Assembly (NCBI GenBank): GCA_018336195.1
Contig: JAGXQV010000090.1
Span: forward strand, 1 to 41,952
Origin: Sulfuricella sp.
GTDB lineage: Bacteria; Pseudomonadota; Gammaproteobacteria; Burkholderiales; Sulfuricellaceae
Direction: 5' to 3'
Length of the DNA: 41,952 nt
Under the pieces are notes generated by a model that saw only the letters and a list, made by a program, of their open reading frames with translations, did no database searches and was not told the DNA's origin. How positions within the stretch are numbered: position 1 is the first letter of the stretch; every line of letters starts with the position of its first letter. A program made the translations under genes and the position numbers. Of the stretch, positions 16,291-25,191 are shown piece by piece.

Positions 16291-16734
16291 CTAGGAGCCG
16301 GCTTGCCCGGACGTACCGCCCCCGAGCAAATCCCCGGCATCCGGCACCTGAAAGACGCCCTGTAGTTTCAGCAACTCATCGCGATGCAGGCGGGCGAGTA
16401 CCGCGACTTTCTTCTCCCCTTCCGCGGTGAGGTGCACCTCCACCTCGCGCCGGTCAGCGGTACCCGACTCCCGGTGCACCAGCCCCAGTTTCTCGCAGCG
16501 CGACACCAGGGAAACCACGCCGTGATGGTGCGCTTGCAGCTTCTCGGCCAACTCGCCGATGGTCGCCCATTCCCTGCCCTGATAGCCCTTGATGTGCAAC
16601 AGCAGCAGGTATTGGAGATGGGTCACCCCATGCTTGCGGGTCACGGTCTCGCTGAAGCGCAGGAAACGGCGCAACTGGTAGCGGAACTGGGAAAGCGTTT
16701 CGAATTCCCGCTTGTTGAGATTGTTTTTTTGCAT
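16291..16734 (-). CDS. MarR-family transcriptional regulator
   Basis: A 147-residue winged-helix regulator. The recognition region is TIGELAEKLQAHHHGVVSLVSRCEKLGLVHRE, and the wing TADRREVEVHLTAEGEKK. The first helix (LNKREFETLSQFRYQLRRFLRFSE) forms the dimer interface. The C-terminus (DAGDLLGGGTSGQAGS) is a flexible tail. It is divergent from the DsrC-like gene across a region with two palindromes that look like its operators, so it probably represses itself and that gene. The effector is unknown; there is no cysteine near the N-terminus of OhrR type. Confidence 0.9.
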   Translation of the reverse strand: MQKNNLNKREFETLSQFRYQLRRFLRFSETVTRKHGVTHLQYLLLLHIKGYQGREWATIGELAEKLQAHHHGVVSLVSRCEKLGLVHRESGTADRREVEVHLTAEGEKKVAVLARLHRDELLKLQGVFQVPDAGDLLGGGTSGQAGS

Positions 16735-16769
16735 GTGCCAATGCTACCGCCTTTCTTGCACCCCCTGCA

Positions 16770-16802
16770 ATATCACGCTATGATAATATCACGTTGTGAT
16801 AT
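16770..16802. promoter_or_regulatory. Paired MarR-type operators
   Basis: A perfect 7-3-7 palindrome, ATATCAC-GTT-GTGATAT (16786-16802), is preceded by a degenerate copy, ATATCAC-GCT-ATGATAA (16770-16786). Their centres are 16 bp apart. They lie midway between the divergent marR-like and dsrC-like genes, the expected place for MarR dimers to block both. Confidence 0.75.
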
Positions 16803-16846
16803 ATTAGCTGTAACACTCTCAACACAACCTTTTTTGGAGGTGCATC

Positions 16847-17173
16847 ATGGGAACATTGATGGAATTGCCGGTAATCGACGGCGAGGGCTACCTGGTGGAA
16901 CCGCAGGACTGGAGCGAAGAAGTGGCGGAGGAATTCGCCCGCCAGGAAAAGCTTCAACTTACCGAGGATCACTGGGACGTGATCCGCTTCATGCGCGAGT
17001 ATTACGACGAGCATCAGGTCATCCCGGATGCCCGCTACGTCATCAAGCACCTGTCGCCCCGCCTGGGTGCGGCGGCGCGCAACAAGCTGTTCGAAATGTT
17101 TCCCTACGGCTACGTCAAGCAGGCCTGCAAGGTCGCCGGGATGAAACGCCCGCGCGCCTGGAGCACGGGCTGA
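16847..17173 (+). CDS. DsrC/TusE-family protein retaining only CysB
   Basis: A 108-residue DsrC-family protein: LPVIDGEGYLVEPQDWSEEV, LTEDHWDVIRFMREYYDEH, ARYVIKHLSPRLG and FEMFPYGYVKQACKVAGMKRP. In DsrC two cysteines on the C-terminal arm carry sulfur: CysB, and CysA eleven residues later as the penultimate residue; TusE keeps CysA. Here the only cysteine is C94, the CysB position, and the CysA position is W105, followed by STG. It therefore cannot form the DsrC intramolecular disulfide/trisulfide and is probably not a TusE relay. Homologues lacking CysA have been proposed to be regulatory. GGAGG precedes the ATG, and control by the divergent MarR protein is likely. Confidence 0.88.
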   Translation: MGTLMELPVIDGEGYLVEPQDWSEEVAEEFARQEKLQLTEDHWDVIRFMREYYDEHQVIPDARYVIKHLSPRLGAAARNKLFEMFPYGYVKQACKVAGMKRPRAWSTG

Positions 17174-17174
17174 G

Positions 17175-17867
17175 CTAGCCCGGCATTTCCGCCGCCGACA
17201 ACTCGCCCTTCTCCAGATGCCGCACCAGGTGGGCGGCATGGGCGGCGCGCTGGTCGTGGGTAACCATCACGATGGTTTTGCCGGTTTCGCGGTTGAGGCG
17301 GTCGAGCAGCCCCAGCACTTCCTCGGCGGACACCCGGTCGAGGTCGCCGGTGGGTTCGTCGGCGACGATCAGGGTGGGGTCGGTGACGATGGCGCGGGCA
17401 ATCGCGACGCGCTGTTGCTGGCCGCCCGAAAGTTCCGCGGGGGTATGGCTGAGACGGTCGGAAAGCCCCACCATGTCGAGCGCCAACTCGGCGCGCTCGC
17501 GCCGCTCGCGGCGCGACAGCAGGGTAAGCAGGAGCGGCAGTTCGACGTTTTCCAGGGCGTCAAGCACCGGCATGAGGTTGTAGAACTGGAAGATAAAACC
17601 GATGTGCTGGGCGCGCCAGGCGGCCAATTCGCCTTCGCTCAAGCTGCCGATGTCCACCCCCGCCACCCTAAGGGTACCGCCGCTGGGCCGGTCGATACCG
17701 GCGATGAGATTCAACAGGGTGCTCTTCCCCGATCCGGACGGCCCCATCAGAGCAAGGAACTCCCCGGCGGCGATGTCGAAGCTGATGTCGGACAGCACCG
17801 CGATCGTCTGTCCGCCGCGCCGATAGGACTTGGCGACGTTGCGCAGGCTGACCAGCGGGTCGCTCAC
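17175..17867 (-). CDS. ABC exporter ATP-binding protein (MacB/LolD type)
   Basis: A 230-residue ABC ATPase. Walker A is GPSGSGKST (42-50), the Q-loop is in [10 protein letters not shown], the signature is LSGGQQQR near 145, and Walker B is [10 protein letters not shown] with the D-loop and the MVTHDQ switch histidine. The LNLIAG and [16 protein letters not shown] segments place it with the LolD/MacB/FtsE class, which pairs with FtsX-like permeases. It overlaps the adaptor gene by 4 bases. Downstream, where the permease gene would be expected, lies the convergent dsrC-like gene; no permease is in the window. Confidence 0.93.
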   Translation of the reverse strand: MSDPLVSLRNVAKSYRRGGQTIAVLSDISFDIAAGEFLALMGPSGSGKSTLLNLIAGIDRPSGGTLRVAGVDIGSLSEGELAAWRAQHIGFIFQFYNLMPVLDALENVELPLLLTLLSRRERRERAELALDMVGLSDRLSHTPAELSGGQQQRVAIARAIVTDPTLIVADEPTGDLDRVSAEEVLGLLDRLNRETGKTIVMVTHDQRAAHAAHLVRHLEKGELSAAEMPG

Positions 17868-19075
17868 GGTTTCGCCGCCACGCTGACCTTCGCGCCGCTT
17901 TCCAGCTTGGCGGCGGGTTTCAGCACCACCTTGTCACCGGGCTTGACCTCGCCCAGTATGGCCTGGACTTCCCCGAGTTTCTCGCCGGGTTGTACCGGCA
18001 CCGCCAGCGCAGCATCCTTCTCGGCGCGGAACAGCACCGTCTGTCCGCCCCGTTCCGCGAGCGTGTCAGGATTCACCGCCAGGCGCGGCTGACGTTCGGT
18101 TTCCTTGAGGGCGCGCTCCAGGAAAGCCACTTTGGCGCTCATTTCCGGGAGGATGCGCCGGTCGCTTTCGAGGAAGCGCACCTTGGCGATCACCGTCGCC
18201 TTGGCACGATCCACGGTCGGCACCAGGCGCGCCACTTCGCCGAGGAAACGGCTGCCCGGCAAGGCGTCGAGCTGGATTTCGCAGGGCTGGCCGGGCTTGA
18301 CCTTGGCGAGGCTGGATTCGGAGACGTCGGCTTCGACTTCCAGGGTACCCATGTCGGCCATGGTCACCACCGCGCCCTTGGAATCGGCGGCGGCGGCAAA
18401 AGGCGTGATGACGTCGCCGACGTTGGCCTGCTTGGTGAGGATCACCCCATCGAAGGGCGCGCGGATCAACGTCGCGTCGAGCGCCACTTCGGCCTCACGC
18501 AACGCAGCCTGGCCGACCACGATGGCGGCGTTTTGCGCGTTGACTCCGGCACGCGCCTTGAGCAAACGCGCTTCCGCGCCATCCACCGCCGACTGGCTGA
18601 TGAAGCCCTTGGCCAGCAGGTCGAGGGCGCGCCGGTATTCCTGTTCGGCGTTGTGCGCTTCGGCCTGCACCTGCTCCAGAGTCGCCCGCGCCAATTGAAC
18701 ATTGGCCCCCGCCCGGTCGCGTGCTGCCGTCACGTCGCGGTTTTCCAGGCGCGCCACCACCTCGCCGGCTTTCACCACGCTGCCTTCCCGCACTCCCAGC
18801 CATTCCAGGCGCCCGGTGGCCTTGGACGCCACCGCCGCCTTGCGCTGCGCCACCACGTAACCGGTGGCATTAAGCAAGGTCAGCGATTGCGAGGGATAGG
18901 CCAGCACCACGCTGGCGGTCTCCACCGCCAGCGGGCGGTTGCCACTCGCGACCAGCAGCCCGACGCCGCCCAGCACAACCGCCAGCGCAACCAGGTAAGG
19001 CCAGCGCCGGCGCGGGCTGGCGGCGTGCGCCGAACCGCGCTCGATATGCAATCTGGATAAATCGGTTTGAGCCAC
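17864..19075 (-). CDS. Periplasmic adaptor (MacA/HlyD-type membrane-fusion protein)
   Basis: A 403-residue adaptor. An N-terminal inner-membrane anchor (WPYLVALAVVLGGVGLLVASG, about 25-44) precedes a lipoyl half-motif (ASKATGRLEWLGVREGSVVK), an alpha-helical hairpin (about 115-205, with VQLARATLEQVQAEAHNAEQ), the second lipoyl half (RAPFDGVILTKQANVGDVI) and beta-barrel and membrane-proximal domains. Such adaptors link an inner-membrane ABC pump to an outer-membrane channel. It is the first gene of a two-gene unit with the ATPase. Immediately upstream lies a palindromic repeat element, so its promoter must be inside or beyond that. Confidence 0.93.
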   Translation of the reverse strand: MAQTDLSRLHIERGSAHAASPRRRWPYLVALAVVLGGVGLLVASGNRPLAVETASVVLAYPSQSLTLLNATGYVVAQRKAAVASKATGRLEWLGVREGSVVKAGEVVARLENRDVTAARDRAGANVQLARATLEQVQAEAHNAEQEYRRALDLLAKGFISQSAVDGAEARLLKARAGVNAQNAAIVVGQAALREAEVALDATLIRAPFDGVILTKQANVGDVITPFAAAADSKGAVVTMADMGTLEVEADVSESSLAKVKPGQPCEIQLDALPGSRFLGEVARLVPTVDRAKATVIAKVRFLESDRRILPEMSAKVAFLERALKETERQPRLAVNPDTLAERGGQTVLFRAEKDAALAVPVQPGEKLGEVQAILGEVKPGDKVVLKPAAKLESGAKVSVAAKP

Positions 19076-19096
19076 GGGCCACCTCGATTAAAATCA

Positions 19097-19215
19097 GTGT
19101 TTAGTTTTTAGTGTTGAGTGTTTAGTTGTGGTCGCCGCGCTAGGCGCGGCCTAGTTTGAAATCATGCGCAAAGCGCATTCCACAACTAAACACTAAACAC
19201 TAAGCACTCACAACT
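19097..19215. repeat. Palindromic heptamer element, family A copy 1
   Basis: Two arms of about 35 bp, made of GTGTTTA/GTGTTGA/GTGCTTA-type 7-mers, face each other around a GC-rich core with two small hairpins (CCGCGC..GCGCGG and ATGCGC-AAA-GCGCAT). The innermost 24 bp of the arms agree at all but one position. The core half GGAATGCGC is shared with the copies at 31089 and 37818. It fills the gap between the adaptor start (19075) and rph (19266). Confidence 0.85.
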
Positions 19216-19265
19216 TAAGTACTTAGCCAATCCCATAAAACTCAACTATAGCGGAAACCTATCCC

Positions 19266-19985
19266 ATGCGCCCCAGCCAGCGACAACCCGACCAATTGCG
19301 CAACATCGTCATCACCCGCAACTACACCAAGCACGCCGAAGGCTCGGTGCTCATCGAGTTCGGCGACACCAAGGTGATCTGTACCGCCAGCGTCGAGGAA
19401 AAAGTGCCGCCCTTCCTGCGCGGCAAGGGCCAGGGCTGGACCACCGCCGAATACGGCATGCTGCCGCGCTCAACCGGCAGCCGCATGGACCGCGAAGCTG
19501 CCAGGGGCAAGCAATCCGGGCGCACCCAGGAAATCCAGCGCCTCATCGGGCGCTCGATGCGCGCCGTGGTGGACTTGAAAGCCTTGGGCGAACGCACCAT
19601 CCATCTCGACTGCGACGTGATCCAGGCCGACGGCGGCACCCGCACCGCCAGCATCACCGGCGCGTTCATCGCGCTCCACGACGCGGTTACCCATCTCCTC
19701 GAGAAAAAACTGCTCGGCGTTTCGCCGATCCGCGATTTCGTCGCCGCCATCTCGGTGGGCGTCTATCAAGGCGTACCGGTGCTCGATCTCGATTACCTGG
19801 AAGATTCCGGCTGCGATACCGACATGAACATCGTCATGACCGGCAAGGGCGGTTTCGTGGAAATCCAGGGCACTGCCGAAGGCGCGCCGTTCACCCGCGG
19901 GGAAATGGATGCCATGTTGAATCTGGCGCAGAACGGCATCGCGCAGATTGTCGAAAAGCAGAAGGCGGCGCTGGGGATCGCTTGA
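19266..19985 (+). CDS. rph: Ribonuclease PH
   Basis: Phosphorolytic 3'-5' exoribonuclease that trims tRNA 3' ends and degrades structured RNA. The 239 residues start [20 protein letters not shown], the usual N-terminus. Phosphate- and substrate-binding motifs include [38 protein letters not shown] and [15 protein letters not shown]. The enzyme forms a hexamer in this family. It is a single gene, convergent with the kinase gene after it. Confidence 0.97.
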   Translation: MRPSQRQPDQLRNIVITRNYTKHAEGSVLIEFGDTKVICTASVEEKVPPFLRGKGQGWTTAEYGMLPRSTGSRMDREAARGKQSGRTQEIQRLIGRSMRAVVDLKALGERTIHLDCDVIQADGGTRTASITGAFIALHDAVTHLLEKKLLGVSPIRDFVAAISVGVYQGVPVLDLDYLEDSGCDTDMNIVMTGKGGFVEIQGTAEGAPFTRGEMDAMLNLAQNGIAQIVEKQKAALGIA

Positions 19986-20032
19986 TCCCTATTTGGAGCG
20001 GATGAGGAGGCCGCAAGCCGTTATCCTTTGAC

Positions 20033-22873
20033 CTACACTCCCTTCGTCACCTCATCCAGCCCAAGCGTGCGCAACAGCGGACAAGTCACCACGAACTCCG
20101 CGCCGCCGTCGCTATTGCCTACCGCGATCCTGCCGCCCATGCTTTTCTCGATAATCATTTTCGACATATACAAGCCGATGCCGGTCCCCATTTCCTTGGT
20201 CGAGAAATAGGGCTCGAAAATCTGGGCCATCACTTCCGGGGGAATCCCGCCGCCGTTGTCGCGTATCGTTACCTTGGCAGCGTCGCCATCCCGTTCGATA
20301 CGGATGGCGATAAGCCCGTGCTCGACCTTATGCGCCAGAATCGCTTCCTTGGCGTTATTCAGGAGATTGAGTAAAACCTGGGCGTATTCATTTTCATACC
20401 CCAGTACTTCCAACTTGTCCGCCTCATCAAGCGTCACCTCGATGTGGTGATTACGCAGGCTGGCATCCAGCAAGGACAGTGCCTCGCGCAGCGCTTCCGC
20501 CAAATCGAAGGTTTTTTTCTCCCTGTCGGGACGGAAGAAATTGCGGAAATCGTCGATGGTGGTGGACATCTTCTGGATCAGACGGTTACCGTCCGCCACG
20601 GACTGAGCCATGGTGACGTCATCCAGCTCGCCGTAATGGTAGGCATCCTGGATGTTCGCCAGAATCAGATTCACGGTGTTCAGGGGCTGGCGCCACTGGT
20701 GGGCGATGTTGTGGACCATTTCACCCATTGCCGCGAGGCGCGATTGCTGGATCAGCAGGTGATCCTTTTCACGGTTTTTGGCCACCTCGTCGCGCACCCG
20801 GTTTTCCAGATTCCGATTGATTTCGGTTAGCGACTGTTCCGCCGCGCGCAACGCGTCCTCGATCCGCTTGCGCTCGGTAATATCCAGTATGGTTCCTAGA
20901 GCGCGCACCACCTTGCCGTGTTCGTTGGTTTCGTGACCGCAGCGTTCCAGCACCCAACGGATCGAACCATCCTCGCGCACGATCCGGTGTTCGATTTCAT
21001 AAGGCGTTCCCAGATCGACCGACTCGGTAAAAGCGTGGTTAACCTTTTCGCGGTCATCGGGATGGATGTGATCGAGGAAAGCGCCATAGCTGGCCGCGAA
21101 CTGCCGCTTGTCGATGCCGAAGATATTGAACACTTCATCCGACCAGGACAGCGCATGAGTGCGCAGATCCAACTCCCAACTGCCCAGATGGGCGATGTGC
21201 TGGGCTTCTTCCAGCGTTTTGAGAGCCTCGGCGTGAGCGGCCTTGATATTGTCCGCATCGATCAGCGTGGCGACGGTGGAAAGGAGCGGCGTCAGGCGGC
21301 CAACGGTAGTCTCATCGTAGCCCTCGGCACTGTTGGCGACGGCGATCATGCCGATCACCGCATCATCCTTTTTCAACGGCACCCCCAGGAAAGTCCGCAA
21401 GGGAAAATGGCCGGGTGGGAGTCCGCCCGAACGCGGGTCGCGAACAGGATCGTTGCTGATCACGGTTTCGCCGTTTTTCAGCGGAGTACCCAACAAGGTA
21501 TTCAGATTGTGGAATTCGAAGCCTTGTGCCAGGCTTTTCTCGTACAGACCCTGCATTTCCTCGGTCATGGGGATGTTCGCGATGGCATGAACCTTCAGGT
21601 AAGGGAGTCCATCGCGATCATGGTGCAGTTTCGCCACCAGCCCGACTTCGCTTTGCGTCAGCGCCAGGGCGGTGTCGAGAATCGGTTGAAACACCTTATT
21701 GGCAGAAGCGTTGGCGATAAAGAGGGACTGCGCATCGGTAATCGCTTGCGCGAGGCACCCCGCTTGCTGCAATGCCTGTTCGGAGCATTTGCGTTCGCTA
21801 ATATCGGAAAAGATCGCGACGAAACGGCGGATTCTTCCGGTCCCTTCCTTCAGGGAATGGATGGAGAGTTCTTCCGGATAGATTTCCCCGGATTTCCGCT
21901 TGTTCCAGATTTCTCCGCGCCATTGGCCGCTGGCAGTCAATTGCTGCCACATGTCGCGATAAAAGGTGTCGTCGTGACGTCCCGACTTGAGCAGGGCGGG
22001 CGTATTGCCGATGACCTCATCGCGGGAGAAGCCGCTGATCGCGCAGAAGGCGTCGTTGACCCAGACGATTTTCCCGCGCACGTCGGTAATCACCGCGCCT
22101 TCGTTCATCGACGCGAATGCCAGTTCCGCCTCGCGCCGCGCCTCCTCGGCGCGCTCATGCTCGCTGGCGCGTTTGCTGGCAATGAAGAAGATCGTCAATA
22201 TCGAAGCCATGCCGAACAGCCAGATCGCCAGATGGCCGTATTGAACGGCACGCCAGGCCGGCTCCTGGGCCTTGCGGTATTTTTCCAGGTCGATGGTGAT
22301 CGCCGCGCCGCCACGCAACCCGCCCACCGGAACCAGGGTGTCGCGATGGCACTCCAGGCATTCCTTGTCCATCTGCATGGGCAGCATCAGGCGCAGGATG
22401 CCGTGCCCGCCCTTTTCCGTGGTGACGTCCGAGACGATCTTGGCGCCCTCCTTCAAATCCTTGAGAGCCTTCTGCTCCCAATCGTCGGGGGCGTTTTCGA
22501 GATTGCGCAACTGAAGGGAAGTCAGGCGTTCCTTGATCCCGTATTCTTTTTGGTGGGTTTCCTGAATGCCGAGCAGGATGTGGATCGGTGTCAGGGAAAC
22601 CAGGCGGATTTGCTGGCCGGTACTGCGCTGGCCGACCACCCGTTCCTGCTCGGCGAGGGCCGGCGAATCCTTTACCTTGCTGTCGTCGACGAATACCCCG
22701 CCCATGGTCGACGCCCACTTGCGAATCGCCATGTCCTTGCGCAAGTTGGCCGCCGCGTCGTTGCGCGCCAATTCCACTGCGGTGCGCTGCAGCAGGTTCT
22801 GCTGCATCCACAGCGAAACGGCAACGCCGGCCGTCCAGAGCAGAATGGCAACCAAGGTGATTTTGAAGCGCAT
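20033..22873 (-). CDS. c-heme sensor histidine kinase (DUF3365-PAS-GAF-PAS-HisKA)
   Basis: A 946-residue membrane kinase. TM1 is at about 5-24 and TM2 at about 214-233. Between them the periplasmic domain carries CLECH (C172, C175, H176), a c-type heme attachment motif, in a context resembling the DUF3365/Tll0287-like heme domain. The cytoplasmic part has PAS1 (about 250-365), GAF (about 375-545), PAS2 (about 555-670), a coiled linker and HisKA with the phospho-accepting H725 in NIAHQWRQPLN, then HATPase boxes (NLLNNAKEAI, DNGGGIP, GTGIGLYMSK). Redox or gas sensing through the heme is inferred. No response regulator is adjacent, so its partner lies elsewhere. Confidence 0.92.
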   Translation of the reverse strand: MRFKITLVAILLWTAGVAVSLWMQQNLLQRTAVELARNDAAANLRKDMAIRKWASTMGGVFVDDSKVKDSPALAEQERVVGQRSTGQQIRLVSLTPIHILLGIQETHQKEYGIKERLTSLQLRNLENAPDDWEQKALKDLKEGAKIVSDVTTEKGGHGILRLMLPMQMDKECLECHRDTLVPVGGLRGGAAITIDLEKYRKAQEPAWRAVQYGHLAIWLFGMASILTIFFIASKRASEHERAEEARREAELAFASMNEGAVITDVRGKIVWVNDAFCAISGFSRDEVIGNTPALLKSGRHDDTFYRDMWQQLTASGQWRGEIWNKRKSGEIYPEELSIHSLKEGTGRIRRFVAIFSDISERKCSEQALQQAGCLAQAITDAQSLFIANASANKVFQPILDTALALTQSEVGLVAKLHHDRDGLPYLKVHAIANIPMTEEMQGLYEKSLAQGFEFHNLNTLLGTPLKNGETVISNDPVRDPRSGGLPPGHFPLRTFLGVPLKKDDAVIGMIAVANSAEGYDETTVGRLTPLLSTVATLIDADNIKAAHAEALKTLEEAQHIAHLGSWELDLRTHALSWSDEVFNIFGIDKRQFAASYGAFLDHIHPDDREKVNHAFTESVDLGTPYEIEHRIVREDGSIRWVLERCGHETNEHGKVVRALGTILDITERKRIEDALRAAEQSLTEINRNLENRVRDEVAKNREKDHLLIQQSRLAAMGEMVHNIAHQWRQPLNTVNLILANIQDAYHYGELDDVTMAQSVADGNRLIQKMSTTIDDFRNFFRPDREKKTFDLAEALREALSLLDASLRNHHIEVTLDEADKLEVLGYENEYAQVLLNLLNNAKEAILAHKVEHGLIAIRIERDGDAAKVTIRDNGGGIPPEVMAQIFEPYFSTKEMGTGIGLYMSKMIIEKSMGGRIAVGNSDGGAEFVVTCPLLRTLGLDEVTKGV

Positions 22874-22936
22874 AGCCGAACCCGGACAGGATAGATGTGT
22901 TTTTCAGACATATTACACTCTAGCAGCCGACTATTC

Positions 22937-23116
22937 AGAGCCTGTGAAAAATTCAAATCCGTAGCGAGAACGTCGCTAAACCCGCATGGCAAGGCGCGAA
23001 AGGAGGGAAATTCGGGCGCGTAGCGAGCCTACGTAAGCGAATTTCACTCCTTTTGCAACGCAGCCAGGCGGGAATTGGTGGCGTTCGGAGTAGGGGTTGA
23101 ATTTTTCACAGGCTCT
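22937..23116. mobile_element. MITE-like element with 20-bp terminal inverted repeats
   Basis: An 180-bp stretch bounded by perfect 20-bp inverted repeats beginning AGAGCCTGTGAAAAATTCAA. Inside, GAAATTCG and CGAATTTC with CGTAG/CTACG form a second nested hairpin near 23005-23048. There is no coding capacity. It fills the gap between the kinase start and the methyltransferase end. The shape fits a non-autonomous transposable element or a large dispersed palindrome; target-site duplication is not evident. Confidence 0.65.
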
Positions 23117-23154
23117 CACTCGGCCAACCCACGCCGTATGGCGCGTGCCACGTC

Positions 23155-23868
23155 CTACCCCGCCTTGCGCAGCAAATCGACGCGCAGCGGATTCTTGAAA
23201 TCGGCCCCCTGCGCCGTCATGTGCCCCATGAATTTCTCCCTGACCGTCTGGTACAGCGCCGGGGAAAGATTATGGCGGGTGTGGGTCACTTTCAGCATGC
23301 GTTCCTCGAACTGTTCGAAGTCGTCGTAATGGCCGGGGGTGTTGAAGAACTTCTGGCACACCAGCTCGAACAGGCCGCCTTGCACGGCTTGTCCGATTGC
23401 CGCGAAAGCGGCCTCGCGCATGACTTTCTCGTCGTGGAAGAGGCGCAGGATGTCGTTGAACTCCCCGGCGTAGACCGGCTCGGAAAGGTATGCCAGCCCG
23501 CCGGGTTTGAGCACGCGGCGGATTTCGGCCATGGCCTTGGGCATCAGGTCGAGCGGGACGTGGTGCAGCGACTTGAACATCAACACGATGTCGAAGCTCG
23601 CATCCGTCGCGGGAATCGCCTCAGCGCCGCCGCGACAAAAATGCACGTTGGCCGGCACGTCGGCCAGCGCCAGGTTCTTGGCGTGCTGGATATCATCGAC
23701 TTCCATGGCGGTAATCGCCGCCACGGCACCGGCTCGGGCAATCGCCAGGGTCTTGTCGGCCTTGCCGCAACCCAGTTCCAGGACGGTCGCGCCGTGCAGG
23801 GGAAGCAGGCGCTGGTAAATCTCGCGCTCGTCGCAGACCAGATCGGCGCGGGGGTCGGCGATTTTCAT
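23155..23868 (-). CDS. Class I SAM-dependent methyltransferase
   Basis: A 237-residue Rossmann-like methyltransferase. Motif I is VLELGCGKADKTLAIA (about 34-49), followed by an acidic residue in AAITAMEVDD, the motif IV region FDIVLMFKSLHHVPLD and the post-motif LKPGGLAYLSEP, as in UbiE/type 11 enzymes. The C-terminal half (FNTPGHYDDFEQFEERMLKVTH) is family-specific. It begins 13 bases after the flavoprotein gene on the same strand, so they are probably co-transcribed. The substrate is unknown. Confidence 0.88.
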   Translation of the reverse strand: MKIADPRADLVCDEREIYQRLLPLHGATVLELGCGKADKTLAIARAGAVAAITAMEVDDIQHAKNLALADVPANVHFCRGGAEAIPATDASFDIVLMFKSLHHVPLDLMPKAMAEIRRVLKPGGLAYLSEPVYAGEFNDILRLFHDEKVMREAAFAAIGQAVQGGLFELVCQKFFNTPGHYDDFEQFEERMLKVTHTRHNLSPALYQTVREKFMGHMTAQGADFKNPLRVDLLRKAG

Positions 23869-23881
23869 TGCGATGGCCCCA

Positions 23882-25030
23882 TCATTCCCGAAACGCCCGC
23901 AAATAGTGCTGTTCGAAAGCGCGCTTGGCCCAGTGAAACAGCCGCGACGAGGGCAACAGCCAGGAGCGCTTGGGATCGCGGTACACCATCATCCCGGCGT
24001 CCAGGGTATCGACGATGCAGATCAGCTCCGGGCGCGGCGTGGCGATGGGTAGCTGGCCTTGCAGGGCGAGCTGGAGATTTTGCGCCGCCGCCTTGGCTTG
24101 CAGTTCGGCCATGTGCGCCTGCTTGGGCAACCACTCCGGGCCGGGAAAGCTGCCGGCGTCGCCTGCCACGAAAACCCGTTCGGTGGACGGTACCCGGCAG
24201 TATTCGTCGCTCAGGATAAAACCGCCGGGCGACAGCGGCAGGTCGGAATTTTCCGCCCATTCCGGGCCGGTGAGACCGGGCATGAACAGGATCAGGTCGG
24301 CATTGACGTGGCCGCCCTCGGTATCCACGCCTTTTTCCGAGAAGCTCAGCAGCTTGTGGCCGAGATGGGTATCGATACGGCGTTGCGCCATTTCGGAGAG
24401 CAGCCCGGTGACGGCTTTTTCGCCGAGGCGCATGCCGGGCTGGGCGGCGGGGTTGAAAAACACCAGTTCGAATTCCTCGCGCCGACGCTGGCGGCGCAGC
24501 AGGGTATCGACCCCGAACAGCAGTTCGAACATCGGCCCGCCGCGCATCGCCGCAGGTTCCTTGGGGTTGCCGCCGAAACCAAAGGCGATGCGCCCCCCCA
24601 CCATCCCGGCGATGCGGTCGCGGATCGCTTCGCTCGATGCGACCCCTTCGCACAGGGTAAGGGCGTGTTCGAGGCCCGGCAGTTTTTTGAGGAAACGCCC
24701 ACCGGTGGCGATCACCAGGGCATCGTTCTTCAATTCGCCCTGGTCGGTAAGGACAGTGCGTCCGCCATCCGCCAGGCCGGTGGCCCGCGCCGCCAGGAAA
24801 TCCAGGCGATAGTGTTTCAGGAAGGGAGCCAGGGGCAGCACCAGGTCGCTACCCTCGCGCAGCCGCGAGGGGATCCAGATCAGGCTGGGCAGGTAGACGA
24901 ATTCAGCCTTGGGCGCCACCAGGGTGATCGACGCGCTCGGCAAGCGGCGGCGCAATTCGCGGGCGGCGGTAAGCGCGGCAAAACCGGCGCCGAGAATGAG
25001 AATATTGGGAGTCATGGTCGGGTTATCCAT
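23882..25030 (-). CDS. SQR/NDH-2-like FAD-dependent oxidoreductase
   Basis: A 382-residue two-dinucleotide-binding flavoprotein. The FAD motif is ILILGAGFAALTAARELRRR at the N-terminus, ATGGRFLKKLPGL is the usual mid-motif, and VFVAGDAGSFPG is the second FAD motif. The C-terminus (RSWLLPSSRLFHWAKRAFEQHYL) is an amphipathic membrane-binding segment as in sulfide:quinone reductases and type II NADH dehydrogenases. Cysteines occur at TLCEGV, DEYCRV and ELICIV, but the classical SQR pair cannot be assigned with confidence, so the substrate (sulfide or NADH) is open. ATG at 25015 (MTPNILI) is an equally good start. It leads a two-gene unit. Confidence 0.88.
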   Translation of the reverse strand: MDNPTMTPNILILGAGFAALTAARELRRRLPSASITLVAPKAEFVYLPSLIWIPSRLREGSDLVLPLAPFLKHYRLDFLAARATGLADGGRTVLTDQGELKNDALVIATGGRFLKKLPGLEHALTLCEGVASSEAIRDRIAGMVGGRIAFGFGGNPKEPAAMRGGPMFELLFGVDTLLRRQRRREEFELVFFNPAAQPGMRLGEKAVTGLLSEMAQRRIDTHLGHKLLSFSEKGVDTEGGHVNADLILFMPGLTGPEWAENSDLPLSPGGFILSDEYCRVPSTERVFVAGDAGSFPGPEWLPKQAHMAELQAKAAAQNLQLALQGQLPIATPRPELICIVDTLDAGMMVYRDPKRSWLLPSSRLFHWAKRAFEQHYLRAFRE

Positions 25031-25191
25031 TGGCTATGCGCTTGCCAAGCAGGCGCCGCCAAAATATTAACACAACCTAATATTTGGCGAATCCCTCTCT
25101 AAATTGTGGTTTATTGTCTCGCCCCGGCGCGGTGGAACGCAAATTGCCAGTCCAGGCGAAGTTCTCGGCATTCGTCGCAACGGAGGGAAAA

